From Streptomyces sp. CB00455 (GTDB lineage Bacteria; Actinomycetota; Actinomycetes; Streptomycetales; Streptomycetaceae): a DNA stretch of 64,000 nucleotides. The stretch is from NCBI RefSeq assembly GCF_001905445.1, contig NZ_LIVQ01000004.1, forward strand, positions 191,462 to 255,461, in the 5' to 3' direction. Shown in pieces: positions 1-7,070 of this stretch. A program made the position numbers and the translations under genes. Within the stretch, counting starts at the first letter, position 1. The number at the start of each line of letters is the position of its first letter. The notes under the pieces are model-generated. The model did no database searches. It was not told the DNA's origin and was given only the letters and a program-made list of their open reading frames with translations.

Positions 1-73
1 GTACTCGGTCGTGCCCTCGCACCCGCTGGTCCACGGATGTTCCACGGGAATCTTCTCTGCCACGATCAGACCC

Positions 74-454
74 ATGACGAATTTCGTAGTCAAGACGCTC
101 GCCAATGCGGCGGCGCTGGCCGTTGCCATCTGGCTGCTCGCCGGCATCACCCTCGACGACGGCAGCAGCCTGGGCCGCCGTACGGTCACCCTGCTGCTGA
201 TCGCCCTCGTGTTCGGGCTGGTCAACTTCATCGTGAAGCCCGTGGTGAAGCTGCTCTCGCTCCCGCTGTTCATCCTCACCCTCGGCCTCTTCACCCTGGT
301 CGTGAACGCCCTGATGCTGCTGCTGACCTCCTGGCTGGCCGAGCAGCTCGACCTGAGCTTCCACGTCGACGGATTCTGGACCGCCGTCGTCGGCGCACTG
401 ATCATCTCCGTCGTCTCCTGGGCCGTGAACATGGTCCTGCCCGACAAGGACTGA
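74..454 (+). CDS. Phage-holin-family (DUF/PF04020-type) membrane protein
   Basis: A 126-residue, almost wholly hydrophobic protein with about four membrane segments. It has the layout of the small actinobacterial 'phage holin family' membrane proteins: a conserved region with N-F-I-V-K-P-V-V-K in the first cytosolic loop and an N-x-L-M-L-L-L stretch. The ATG at 74 is chosen because it opens directly into the first membrane segment; a longer frame from 11 adds only a non-membrane leader. The family name does not imply phage origin, and there is no phage gene nearby. The molecular function is unknown. Confidence 0.75.
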   Translation: MTNFVVKTLANAAALAVAIWLLAGITLDDGSSLGRRTVTLLLIALVFGLVNFIVKPVVKLLSLPLFILTLGLFTLVVNALMLLLTSWLAEQLDLSFHVDGFWTAVVGALIISVVSWAVNMVLPDKD

Positions 455-527
455 CGAGCGGGGACCCGCGGGGCCCTCACCCCGGCCGGCTGGAGGCCTT
501 ACGCGAGGCCATGAAGGAGCACACCGC

Positions 528-1760
528 GTGAACTCTCACGAACCCGAAGACACGCACGGCCTCGGCCACCACGACGGCGGCCACCGCAACACCATTGACC
601 CCGCAGACGGCGGGCACGACGCCGGGTCCGCGGCCCGTCTCGGCGACGGCACCCTCGCGGTGCGCGCCGGGCTGCCCGGGCCCGTCAAGAACGAACCGCC
701 CCTGCCCGGACCGGTCTTCGCCGCCCACTTCCACCTGCCCGGGGAGGTCGAGGGGCCCTACACCTACGGCCGTGACACCAACCCCACCTGGACCCTGCTG
801 GAAGAGGCGATCGGAGAGCTGGAGGCTCCGGGCCAGGAGGTGCACACCGTCGTCTTCGCCTCGGGCATGGCGGCGATCTCCGCCGTCCTCCTCTCCCAGG
901 CGCGCACCGGTGACACCGTCGTCCTGCCCGACGACGGCTACCAGGCGCTGCCCCTGCTGCGGGAGCAGCTGGAGGCGTACGGCATCCGCGTCCGCACCGC
1001 GCCGACCGGGGACGACGCCCAGCTCGCGGTCCTCGACGGAGCCCGGTTGCTGTGGATCGAGACCCCGTCGAACCCGGGGCTCGACGTGTGCGACGTACGG
1101 CTCCTGGTGGACGCCGCACACCGCGGCGGCACCCTGGTCGCCGTCGACAACACCCTCGCCACCCCGCTCGGCCAGCGCCCCCTGGAACTCGGCGCCGACT
1201 TCTCCGTCGCCAGCGGCACCAAGGGGCTCACCGGACACGGTGACCTCCTGCTCGGTTACGTCGTCTGCCGCGACGCGGAACTGGCAGCCGGCGTCCGCAA
1301 GTGGCGCAAGATCGTGGGCGCCGTTCCCGGGCCGATGGAGGCCTGGCTGGCGCACCGCTCCCTGGCCACCATCCAGCTGCGGGCGCAGCGCCAGTGGGCC
1401 AATGCCCTGGCGGTCGCCGAGGCACTGGCCGACCGCGCCGACGTGACGGGGCCGCGCTACCCGGGCCTGGCGTCGGACCCCTCGCACAAGACGGCCGCCC
1501 GTCAGATGCGGGGCTTCGGATCGGTGGTCTCCTTCACGCTGCCCGACCGGGCCCACGCCGAACGGTTCATGGCGGCCCTGCGTCTGGTCGAGGACGCGAC
1601 CAGCTTCGGCGGCGTGCGGTCCACCGCCGAGCGGCGCGGACGCTGGGGCGGCGACGCCGTGCCGGAGGGGTTCATCCGGTTCTCCGCCGGAGCGGAGGAC
1701 ACCGCGGACCTCGTCGCGGACGTCCTGCGCGCCCTCGACCTGGCCGGCAACACGGCCTGA
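528..1760 (+). CDS. Cystathionine gamma-lyase / gamma-synthase family PLP enzyme
   Basis: A 410-residue Cys/Met-metabolism PLP-dependent enzyme (fold type I), probably cytosolic. The family cleaves or forms cystathionine at the gamma carbon. Visible family landmarks: the cofactor-phosphate region A-S-G-M-A-A-I around residue 112, the W-I-E-T-P-S-N-P loop, the D-N-T-L-A-T-P segment, and S-G-T-K-G-L-T-G-H-G-D, whose lysine is the Schiff-base residue. Homologues are usually annotated cystathionine gamma-lyase in Streptomyces, but gamma-lyase, gamma-synthase and homocysteine-forming members cannot be separated by eye. A GTG start follows a GGAG about 12 nt upstream. A strong hairpin follows the stop, so it looks monocistronic. 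Confidence 0.85.
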   Translation: MNSHEPEDTHGLGHHDGGHRNTIDPADGGHDAGSAARLGDGTLAVRAGLPGPVKNEPPLPGPVFAAHFHLPGEVEGPYTYGRDTNPTWTLLEEAIGELEAPGQEVHTVVFASGMAAISAVLLSQARTGDTVVLPDDGYQALPLLREQLEAYGIRVRTAPTGDDAQLAVLDGARLLWIETPSNPGLDVCDVRLLVDAAHRGGTLVAVDNTLATPLGQRPLELGADFSVASGTKGLTGHGDLLLGYVVCRDAELAAGVRKWRKIVGAVPGPMEAWLAHRSLATIQLRAQRQWANALAVAEALADRADVTGPRYPGLASDPSHKTAARQMRGFGSVVSFTLPDRAHAERFMAALRLVEDATSFGGVRSTAERRGRWGGDAVPEGFIRFSAGAEDTADLVADVLRALDLAGNTA

Positions 1761-1773
1761 ACGGGCTGTGGTC

Positions 1774-1813
1774 GGGCGGTCCGAGCCTCCCCCCTCGTGG
1801 CTCGGACCGCCCC
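1774..1813 (+). terminator. Terminator after the cystathionine-lyase-family gene
   Basis: A perfect 14-bp GC-rich stem with an 11-nt pyrimidine-rich loop begins 13 bases after the stop codon. There is no U-tract, as is common for Streptomyces terminators. Confidence 0.7.
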
Positions 1814-1852
1814 GGGTTCCCGCCCGCGAAGAACCACGTGACAAGGCTAGTT

Positions 1853-1869
1853 GACTCTGCGTCAGAGTC
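1853..1869. promoter_or_regulatory. Perfect inverted repeat in the LysR-gene promoter
   Basis: The 7-bp arms GACTCTG and CAGAGTC are separated by CGT, about 70 bp before the LysR start codon. A TTGACT hexamer at 1851-1856 overlaps the left arm. LysR-family proteins commonly bind short dyads in their own promoters, so an autoregulatory operator is a reasonable inference. Confidence 0.5.
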
Positions 1870-1937
1870 CAATCACGGTAACGACAGGGGGCTATCGGCA
1901 TATTTATACTTGAAGGCCCCCACCGAGAGGTGCCGCC

Positions 1938-2843
1938 ATGGACCTGGCCCTGCTGCGCACCTTCGTCGCCGTGCACCGGGCGGGTTCCTTCACCCGGGCC
2001 GCCGCGCTCCTGGGCCTGTCCCAGCCCGCGGTCACCTCACAGATCCGCACGCTGGAACGCCAGCTGGGGCGCCCCCTCTTCCACCGACGGGCCCGCGGTG
2101 TCACACCCACCGCCATGGGTGACGAGCTCGCCCACAAAACCGCCCCGCACCTCGACGCGCTGCTGCGGATCACCGAGGCCGAGCGTGAGGCCGCCGGGAC
2201 GTTACGCACCCTCCACATCGCGGGACCGCCGGAGTTCCTGGGCCTGCGCGTGCTGCCCGCCCTCGCTCCCCTGGTCGGCCAGGGCCACACCCTGCGCGCC
2301 GCCTTGCAGACGGATGCCGAGGAGACCCTCGACGGGCTGGCCGCCGGCCATCACGACCTCGTCGTCACGACCGCCCACCCCCGCGGCGAACTCTTCACCG
2401 CCACCGCGCTGTGCGACGAGGAGCACGTCCTGGTCGCGGCGCCCTACTGGGCCGCCCTGGTCGGTCCGGACCAGCTGCACGAAGAAGGACCGGCCGCCCT
2501 CGACGGCATCCCGCTCGTGGAGGTCCACGAAACACTGCCGCTCGTCACCCGCTACTGGAATGCCGTCTTCGACAGCAGGCCCCACGCCGGCGCCGTCGCC
2601 GCCACGGTGGTCGTGCCCGATCTGCGGGCCGTGCTGGAATGCGTCCAGGCCGGTGCCGGGTTCGCGGTCCTCCCCCGCTACCTCTGCCAGGACGCCCTCG
2701 ACAGCGGCCGGATCGTGGCCCTGGCAGATCCTCCGGTGCCGCCGCTGCGCACCTGGTTCCTTGTCGTGCGGACCGGCAGCCTCGCCCTCGCCCACCTCGC
2801 CCGGGCCCACGACCGGCTCCTGCGAGCCGCCACGCGCTGGTGA
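1938..2843 (+). CDS. LysR-family transcriptional regulator (contains a TTA codon)
   Basis: A 301-residue LysR regulator. Residues 1-60 form the winged helix-turn-helix, with the family pattern F-x-x-V-H-R-A-G-S-F-T-R-A-A-x-x-L-x-x-S-Q-P-A-V-T-S. The remainder is the periplasmic-binding-protein-like effector domain. The ATG has the purine-rich stretch GAGAGG about 6 nt upstream. Codon 89 (2202-2204) is the rare leucine codon TTA. I found no other in the window, so translation should need the bldA tRNA. An inverted repeat in the promoter may be its operator. The effector and target genes cannot be read from the sequence; the transsulfuration enzyme upstream is co-directional but separated by a terminator. 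Confidence 0.9.
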   Translation: MDLALLRTFVAVHRAGSFTRAAALLGLSQPAVTSQIRTLERQLGRPLFHRRARGVTPTAMGDELAHKTAPHLDALLRITEAEREAAGTLRTLHIAGPPEFLGLRVLPALAPLVGQGHTLRAALQTDAEETLDGLAAGHHDLVVTTAHPRGELFTATALCDEEHVLVAAPYWAALVGPDQLHEEGPAALDGIPLVEVHETLPLVTRYWNAVFDSRPHAGAVAATVVVPDLRAVLECVQAGAGFAVLPRYLCQDALDSGRIVALADPPVPPLRTWFLVVRTGSLALAHLARAHDRLLRAATRW

Positions 2844-2902
2844 GCCCCTGTTTCCGGCCCCTGGCGCGTTTCAGAAGGGCAGCCGTGGGCCACTCTTCTC
2901 CC

Positions 2903-3382
2903 ATGACCGAACGCCCCGTGGTCAAACGCACCGCCCGCGCGATCCTGCTCGACGGTGACGACATGATCCTCATCAAGCGCACCAAGCCCGGCCTTGATCC
3001 CTACTGGGTCACACCCGGCGGCGGAGTGGAGTCCTCGGACGCCACCGTCGTCGACGCACTTCACCGGGAGGTCCACGAAGAACTCGGCGCGAAGATCACC
3101 GATGTGGTGCCCTGCTTCGTCGACACCGTCGAGCACATCGCCGACGGTGGGGTGACCGGAGTGAAGGTGCAGCACTTCTTCGTCTGCCACCTCGAATCGA
3201 TGGACCCCAGCCAACGGCACGGCCCCGAGATCGACCAGCCCGAGGGCGAGTACGAGATCGTCCGCGTGCCCTTCAGCCGCGTCGGAATCGCCGCCGTCCA
3301 TCTCGTCCCGCTGTCCCTGCGGCACTACCTCGACGGGAACATCGAGGGTGTGCGCGCCATGCACGCCGCCGACCTGGGCTGA
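2903..3382 (+). CDS. Nudix hydrolase
   Basis: A 159-residue Nudix-fold protein that would hydrolyse a nucleoside diphosphate linked to another moiety. The box G-x5-[E]-x7-R-E-U-x-E-E-x-G-U is present as G-V-E-S-S-D-A-T-V-V-D-A-L-H followed by R-E-V-H-E-E-L-G. The catalytic REVHEELG half is intact, but the upstream glutamate position is alanine. The substrate is unknown. The ATG at 2903 is selected because the protein then begins just before the first beta strand of the fold. It ends against a convergent hairpin shared with the flavohaemoglobin-like gene. Confidence 0.85.
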   Translation: MTERPVVKRTARAILLDGDDMILIKRTKPGLDPYWVTPGGGVESSDATVVDALHREVHEELGAKITDVVPCFVDTVEHIADGGVTGVKVQHFFVCHLESMDPSQRHGPEIDQPEGEYEIVRVPFSRVGIAAVHLVPLSLRHYLDGNIEGVRAMHAADLG

Positions 3383-3392
3383 CGGCCCCGAC

Positions 3393-3419
3393 GAGACCGG
3401 CGGTCGGCCCGCCGGTCTC
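3393..3419. terminator. Bidirectional terminator between convergent genes
   Basis: An 11-bp perfect GC-rich stem with a 5-nt loop lies between the Nudix stop and the end of the flavohaemoglobin-like gene, overlapping the latter's stop codon by two bases. It can serve both transcripts. Confidence 0.65.
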
Positions 3420-4605
3420 AGCCGGCCACACCCGCCAGCTCCTCCACCGCGTCGTGCCGGATCCGTTCGTCCGGGATGCCGATCCGCTTGAGCTCGTCCA
3501 CCCCGCTGCGGATCATCGCCGGCGGCCCCGAGACGAAGGCGTCGTACGAACTCCACGGGCCGTTCTCGCCGACCGCGTGCGGCAGCTGCCCCGCCATTCC
3601 GTCACCGACCACCGGGCGCACCGAGAGCCAGGGGTGTGAGCGCTGCAGGCCCAGCAGCGTGTCCTTGTCGTACAGGTCGTTGTCGCTGCGCGCTCCGAAG
3701 AAGACCTCCACCGGACGGCGTTCTCCGTGCTCGGCCACGTCCTCGATCAGCGCCTTGATGGGGGCGATCCCGGTGCCTCCGGCAAGGCACAGCATGCCGT
3801 TGTCCGTCGTGTGATCCACGACCATCGACCCGGAGGGCGGCCCGAGGCGCAGCACGTCTCCGGGGCGGGCATGGCGCACCAGCGCGTTGGACACCCAGCC
3901 CGCGGGCACGGCCTTGACGTGGAAGGACAGCAGCCCGTCGGCGCGGGGCGCCGAGGCGAAGGAGTAGTGCCGCCACACCCGAGGCCACCACGGGGTCTCC
4001 AGGCTCGTGTACTGGCCGGCCAGGAAGGCATACGGCTGGTCGGGGCGGACGGTCAGCACCGCGATGTCCGGGGTGCGCAGCTCGTGCGAGACCACCTCCG
4101 CGTGCCACCACGCCGGGGACGTGGCCTCGTCCTCGGCCGCAGCGTCGATCATGATCTGGGAGATCGTGGTGTAGGCCCTCACCCAGGCGGCCTGGGCCTG
4201 TGGCCCCCATGTCGCCGACGCGTACCGGGCCAGCGCGCCGATGAGCGCCTCGCCCACCACCGGGTAGTGACCCGCCATGGTGCCGTACTTGCGGTGCCCC
4301 GTTCCCAGCCTCCGCAGGTAGGGGGTGAGCACCTCGGGGTCGTCGATGTGGTCGGCCGCTGTCAGCAGGGCCTTCAGCAGCCGGTCGCGCTGGGTGTCCA
4401 TGGCCGCGGGGAACATGCCGCGCATGTCCGGATGGCTGGTGAAGACCAGGGCGTAGAAATACGAGGTCACCTTGTCGGCGACGGGTGCGATCTCCGCGAG
4501 CGTCCGGCGGATGAGCACGGCGTCCGGGGAGGGCTCGGCCATTCCGCCCTCGGCGGATATCCGTGCTGCCTCCCGTCCGGCCGGTCTGGTGGGCGGAGCG
4601 TCCAT
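3418..4605 (-). CDS. Flavohaemoglobin-like globin / FAD-NAD(P)H reductase fusion
   Basis: A 395-residue fusion resembling nitric-oxide dioxygenases (flavohaemoglobin), which oxidise NO to nitrate with O2 and NAD(P)H. An N-terminal globin domain carries a B10-type tyrosine in S-Y-F-Y and a candidate proximal histidine in L-G-T-G-H-R-K-Y-G. It is followed by a ferredoxin-reductase module with the FAD-binding R-H-Y-S motif and the NAD-binding G-G-T-G-I-A-P motif. The size matches the family. The ATG at 4605 has GCGAGG about 6 nt upstream; 4542 is an alternative. No NsrR gene or dedicated regulator is adjacent. The role in NO detoxification is inferred from domain order only. Confidence 0.85.
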   Translation of the reverse strand: MDAPPTRPAGREAARISAEGGMAEPSPDAVLIRRTLAEIAPVADKVTSYFYALVFTSHPDMRGMFPAAMDTQRDRLLKALLTAADHIDDPEVLTPYLRRLGTGHRKYGTMAGHYPVVGEALIGALARYASATWGPQAQAAWVRAYTTISQIMIDAAAEDEATSPAWWHAEVVSHELRTPDIAVLTVRPDQPYAFLAGQYTSLETPWWPRVWRHYSFASAPRADGLLSFHVKAVPAGWVSNALVRHARPGDVLRLGPPSGSMVVDHTTDNGMLCLAGGTGIAPIKALIEDVAEHGERRPVEVFFGARSDNDLYDKDTLLGLQRSHPWLSVRPVVGDGMAGQLPHAVGENGPWSSYDAFVSGPPAMIRSGVDELKRIGIPDERIRHDAVEELAGVAG

Positions 4606-4747
4606 GCAATGCCTCGCTTCGAGCATGTCGGTCGGTCTGCACACGCCACGGTCTGAGAATCCGTGGTTCCGGGTTCCACAGCGTGCCAGCCAGTCCAGCG
4701 CGCTGCGGGGAAATGCAGAAAATCCGGGTTTCGAACCCACTTCCCTC

Positions 4748-5398
4748 TTAGGATGGCGCAGCTTCGGAGCGGGGCAGCCCCAGCAGCCGGTACGCCTCCC
4801 GCAAGTCCCTACCCACATATACGTGCGTCGCACGTTCTGCGAGATAGGGACGTGCGTTGACCGCGACCGAGACCGGCACCGACGCGAAGAGCACCGAGTC
4901 CGTCATGGAGTCCCCGTAGGCGACGCAGTCCTCCCGGGTCACCCCGAACCGCTCGCACAACTGGTCCGCCACCGTCACCTTGCCCTCGGGCGTCAGGATC
5001 CCTGCCACCTCCAACGGGCCGGTGAACGGCACCGAGGGGTAGACGGAACCGTGAGCAGCGTGCGCCCCCCACTCCATCAGCAGTTCCACGAAGAAGGACG
5101 GCGACAGGGAGATCACCGCGCAGTAGTCGCCGCGCTCCCGGATATCCCGCCACACCTCCCGGATGCCGGTCAGCCATGGGGAGCCATCGAACGCCGCCCG
5201 GACATGTGCGGGTGTCAGCTCCGCCCACAGCGCGTGGGCCGCCAGTGAAAACTCATGCGGCTCCATCTCACGAGCCGCGAAGGCGCGCTCCAGCTCGGCA
5301 ATCTCAGTGCTCAGTCCAAGCTGCCGGGAGATCTCGACCGGTGCGGCCGAGCCGAACATCAGGGTCCCGTCGAGGTCGAAGAGGTGGAGAAGGGGCAT
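4748..5398 (-). CDS. HAD-superfamily phosphatase
   Basis: A 216-residue haloacid-dehalogenase-like hydrolase. Motif I is D-L-D-G-T at residues 8-12, motif II is the S-L-S segment in the middle, and motif III/IV is the Y-G-D-S-M-T-D loop. The SerB-like arrangement suggests phosphoserine phosphatase or another small-molecule phosphomonoesterase; the substrate is not determinable. The ATG at 5398 sits directly before the core strand M-P-L-L-H-L-F-D-L-D-G-T. No good Shine-Dalgarno sequence is visible, so it may be leaderless. Its promoter region carries three perfect parS sites. Confidence 0.8.
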   Translation of the reverse strand: MPLLHLFDLDGTLMFGSAAPVEISRQLGLSTEIAELERAFAAREMEPHEFSLAAHALWAELTPAHVRAAFDGSPWLTGIREVWRDIRERGDYCAVISLSPSFFVELLMEWGAHAAHGSVYPSVPFTGPLEVAGILTPEGKVTVADQLCERFGVTREDCVAYGDSMTDSVLFASVPVSVAVNARPYLAERATHVYVGRDLREAYRLLGLPRSEAAPS

Positions 5399-5420
5399 AG
5401 CCGTCGAGGCTAGTGGGTCC

Positions 5421-5434
5421 GTTTCACGTGAAAC
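5421..5434. other. parS site (perfect)
   Basis: GTTTCACGTGAAAC, the 14-bp ParB-binding palindrome. First of a tight group in the gap between the HAD phosphatase and GNAT genes. Confidence 0.93.
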
Positions 5435-5439
5435 AGCGT

Positions 5440-5453
5440 GTTTCACGTGAAAC
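5440..5453. other. parS site (perfect)
   Basis: GTTTCACGTGAAAC, only 5 bp after the previous copy; the palindrome extends to 16 bp (flanking T and A). Confidence 0.93.
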
Positions 5454-5505
5454 ATCGAGCCGTTTGACGCAAAACCGAGCCCGTTTCGTCGGGGTTGGGG
5501 GACCC

Positions 5506-5519
5506 GTTTCACGGGAAAC
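5506..5519. other. Degenerate parS site (one mismatch)
   Basis: GTTTCACGGGAAAC: the T of the central CACGTG core is replaced by G, breaking the dyad. It lies between perfect copies. Confidence 0.6.
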
Positions 5520-5536
5520 ATGCTTCGCCCCCCTTG

Positions 5537-5550
5537 GTTTCACGTGAAAC
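5537..5550. other. parS site (perfect)
   Basis: GTTTCACGTGAAAC, third perfect copy within 130 bp and just upstream of the GNAT gene. Confidence 0.93.
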
Positions 5551-5586
5551 ATCCGTCATCCAAATCCTCTGGACGACCCCCGATCG

Positions 5587-6498
5587 ATGATCCAGTCTGA
5601 GCGGGTGACACCACCACACCTCACGGATCTGCCGATCCGAGCGCTGACCCTGGACGATCTCCGCCGCTGCGCCGACCTGTCCGAGGACCGCGGCTGGCCC
5701 CGCGAGGACCACAAGTGGGGGCTGCTCCTCGCCGCCGGCAACGGCTACGGCGTCGACGCACCGGACGGGCAGGGACTCGCCGCCGTCTGCGTCGTCACCC
5801 GGTACGGCCACGCCCCCGCCTCACCGATTCTCGCCGCCATCGGAATGGTCCTCGTCGCCGGCCGCTACGCCCGTCAGGGCCTGGGACGGCGACTAATGAC
5901 CCACATCTGCGACGACGTACTCAAGGACGTCCCCCTCACCCTGCACGCCACCCCCTACGGCCGCCCCCTCTACGAGGAACTCGGCTTCGCCGCCACCGGC
6001 CGTGCGGAGATGCTGAGAGGAGCCTTCCGTCCCGACGCTCCCGCGGACGCGGGCGGCGCCGATGCCGTCACGGTCCGGCGCGCCACGGCCGAGGATCTCC
6101 CCCTCATCGTCCACCTGGACACCGAGGTCTTCGGCGCCGACCGGACCCACCTGATCACCCGGCTTCCCGCCTTCACGGACCGGCTGATGGTGGCGCAGGA
6201 CGGTAAGGGCGCCGTGACGGGCTACGGCGCGATCTGGCCCAACATGGACACCCATGTCATCGGCCCCCTGATCGCCCGAGACGCGGCGGGGGCCAAGGCA
6301 CTCGTCACCGCCCTCGCAGCCGCCACCGATCGCCCGCTGCGCACCGATGTCGACGTCCGCCACGAAGAACTCCTCGCCTGGCTCAAAGCCCGCGGTCTCG
6401 AATCGGTCGCCTTCAACGACGTCATGACCCGCAACACCCCCGGCCTGCCCGGTGACTGGACCCGACGCTGGGCGCCGCTCACCGTGGCGGCGGGCTGA
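5587..6498 (+). CDS. Tandem-GNAT N-acetyltransferase
   Basis: A 303-residue protein with two GNAT modules. The first carries the acetyl-CoA pyrophosphate loop R-Q-G-L-G-R-R-L around residues 97-104. The second resembles the C-terminal domain of YitH-type acetyltransferases and lacks an obvious acetyl-CoA loop. The acyl acceptor is unknown. The ATG at 5587 is used; a GTG at 5605 is possible because the conserved fold begins near residue 15. It stands 17 bp upstream of a second GNAT gene, so the pair is probably one transcript. Confidence 0.82.
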   Translation: MIQSERVTPPHLTDLPIRALTLDDLRRCADLSEDRGWPREDHKWGLLLAAGNGYGVDAPDGQGLAAVCVVTRYGHAPASPILAAIGMVLVAGRYARQGLGRRLMTHICDDVLKDVPLTLHATPYGRPLYEELGFAATGRAEMLRGAFRPDAPADAGGADAVTVRRATAEDLPLIVHLDTEVFGADRTHLITRLPAFTDRLMVAQDGKGAVTGYGAIWPNMDTHVIGPLIARDAAGAKALVTALAAATDRPLRTDVDVRHEELLAWLKARGLESVAFNDVMTRNTPGLPGDWTRRWAPLTVAAG

Positions 6499-6515
6499 GA
6501 CGAGGAGCACCCCCT

Positions 6516-6977
6516 ATGACCGACACCGCCGGGCTGAGCATCCGCCCCGCAACCGCCGACGACCTGCCCGCCATCGTCGCCATGCTGGCCGACGATCCGC
6601 TCGGTGCGACCCGCGAATCGCCGGAGGACCTCACCCCGTACGAGGCGGCGTTGAAGCGGCTGTCCGACGACCCCAACCAGCACCTGGTCGTCGCCGTCCG
6701 GGCGGACCGGGTCGTCGGCACCCTCCAGCTCACGATCGTCCCGGGCCTCTCCCGCAAGGGCGCCACCCGCTCCATCATCGAAGGGGTCCGTGTCCACTCC
6801 GATGAACGCGGAAGCGGCCTCGGCACCCGGTTCGTCGAATGGGCGATCGAGCAGTCCCGCGCCGATAACTGCTCGCTCGTCCAGCTGACCTCGGACGTGA
6901 GCCGGACCGATGCCCACCGCTTCTACGAGCGGCTCGGATTCACCGCCTCGCACGTCGGGTTCAAGCTGCAACTCTGA
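6516..6977 (+). CDS. GNAT-family N-acetyltransferase
   Basis: A 153-residue single-domain GNAT enzyme. The acetyl-CoA loop is visible as R-G-S-G-L-G-T-R-F after the V-H-S-D motif A strand, and the C-terminal A-H-R-F-Y-E-R-L-G-F motif B is typical. The gene is preceded by GACGAGGAGCACC, a good ribosome-binding site, and lies 17 bp after the tandem GNAT gene. The substrate is unknown. Confidence 0.85.
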   Translation: MTDTAGLSIRPATADDLPAIVAMLADDPLGATRESPEDLTPYEAALKRLSDDPNQHLVVAVRADRVVGTLQLTIVPGLSRKGATRSIIEGVRVHSDERGSGLGTRFVEWAIEQSRADNCSLVQLTSDVSRTDAHRFYERLGFTASHVGFKLQL

Positions 6978-7070
6978 CCGACCGGCTCTGCCGGGGCCGC
7001 TCCGGGCGGCGACCCCGGCCGTGCCCGCGCAGATCGCCGGAGCGCGAGTCTCTCACCTGGGAGCGGTCCG

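Noticed and set aside
74..454. Phage holin name as evidence of a prophage
   Set aside because: Only the Pfam-style family name suggests phage; no integrase, terminase, att site or composition shift is nearby.
4724..4736. T-arm-like GGGTTTCGAACCC, read on the minus strand as a tRNA TTCGAAA loop with flanking stem
   Set aside because: No matching acceptor, D or anticodon arms occur within 100 bases on either strand, so it is not a functional tRNA; perhaps a chance dyad or an old fragment.
6978..7070. Possible terminator between GNAT and beta-lactamase-like genes
   Set aside because: The inverted repeat CCGGGG...CCCCGG is interrupted; too weak to call in GC-rich DNA.
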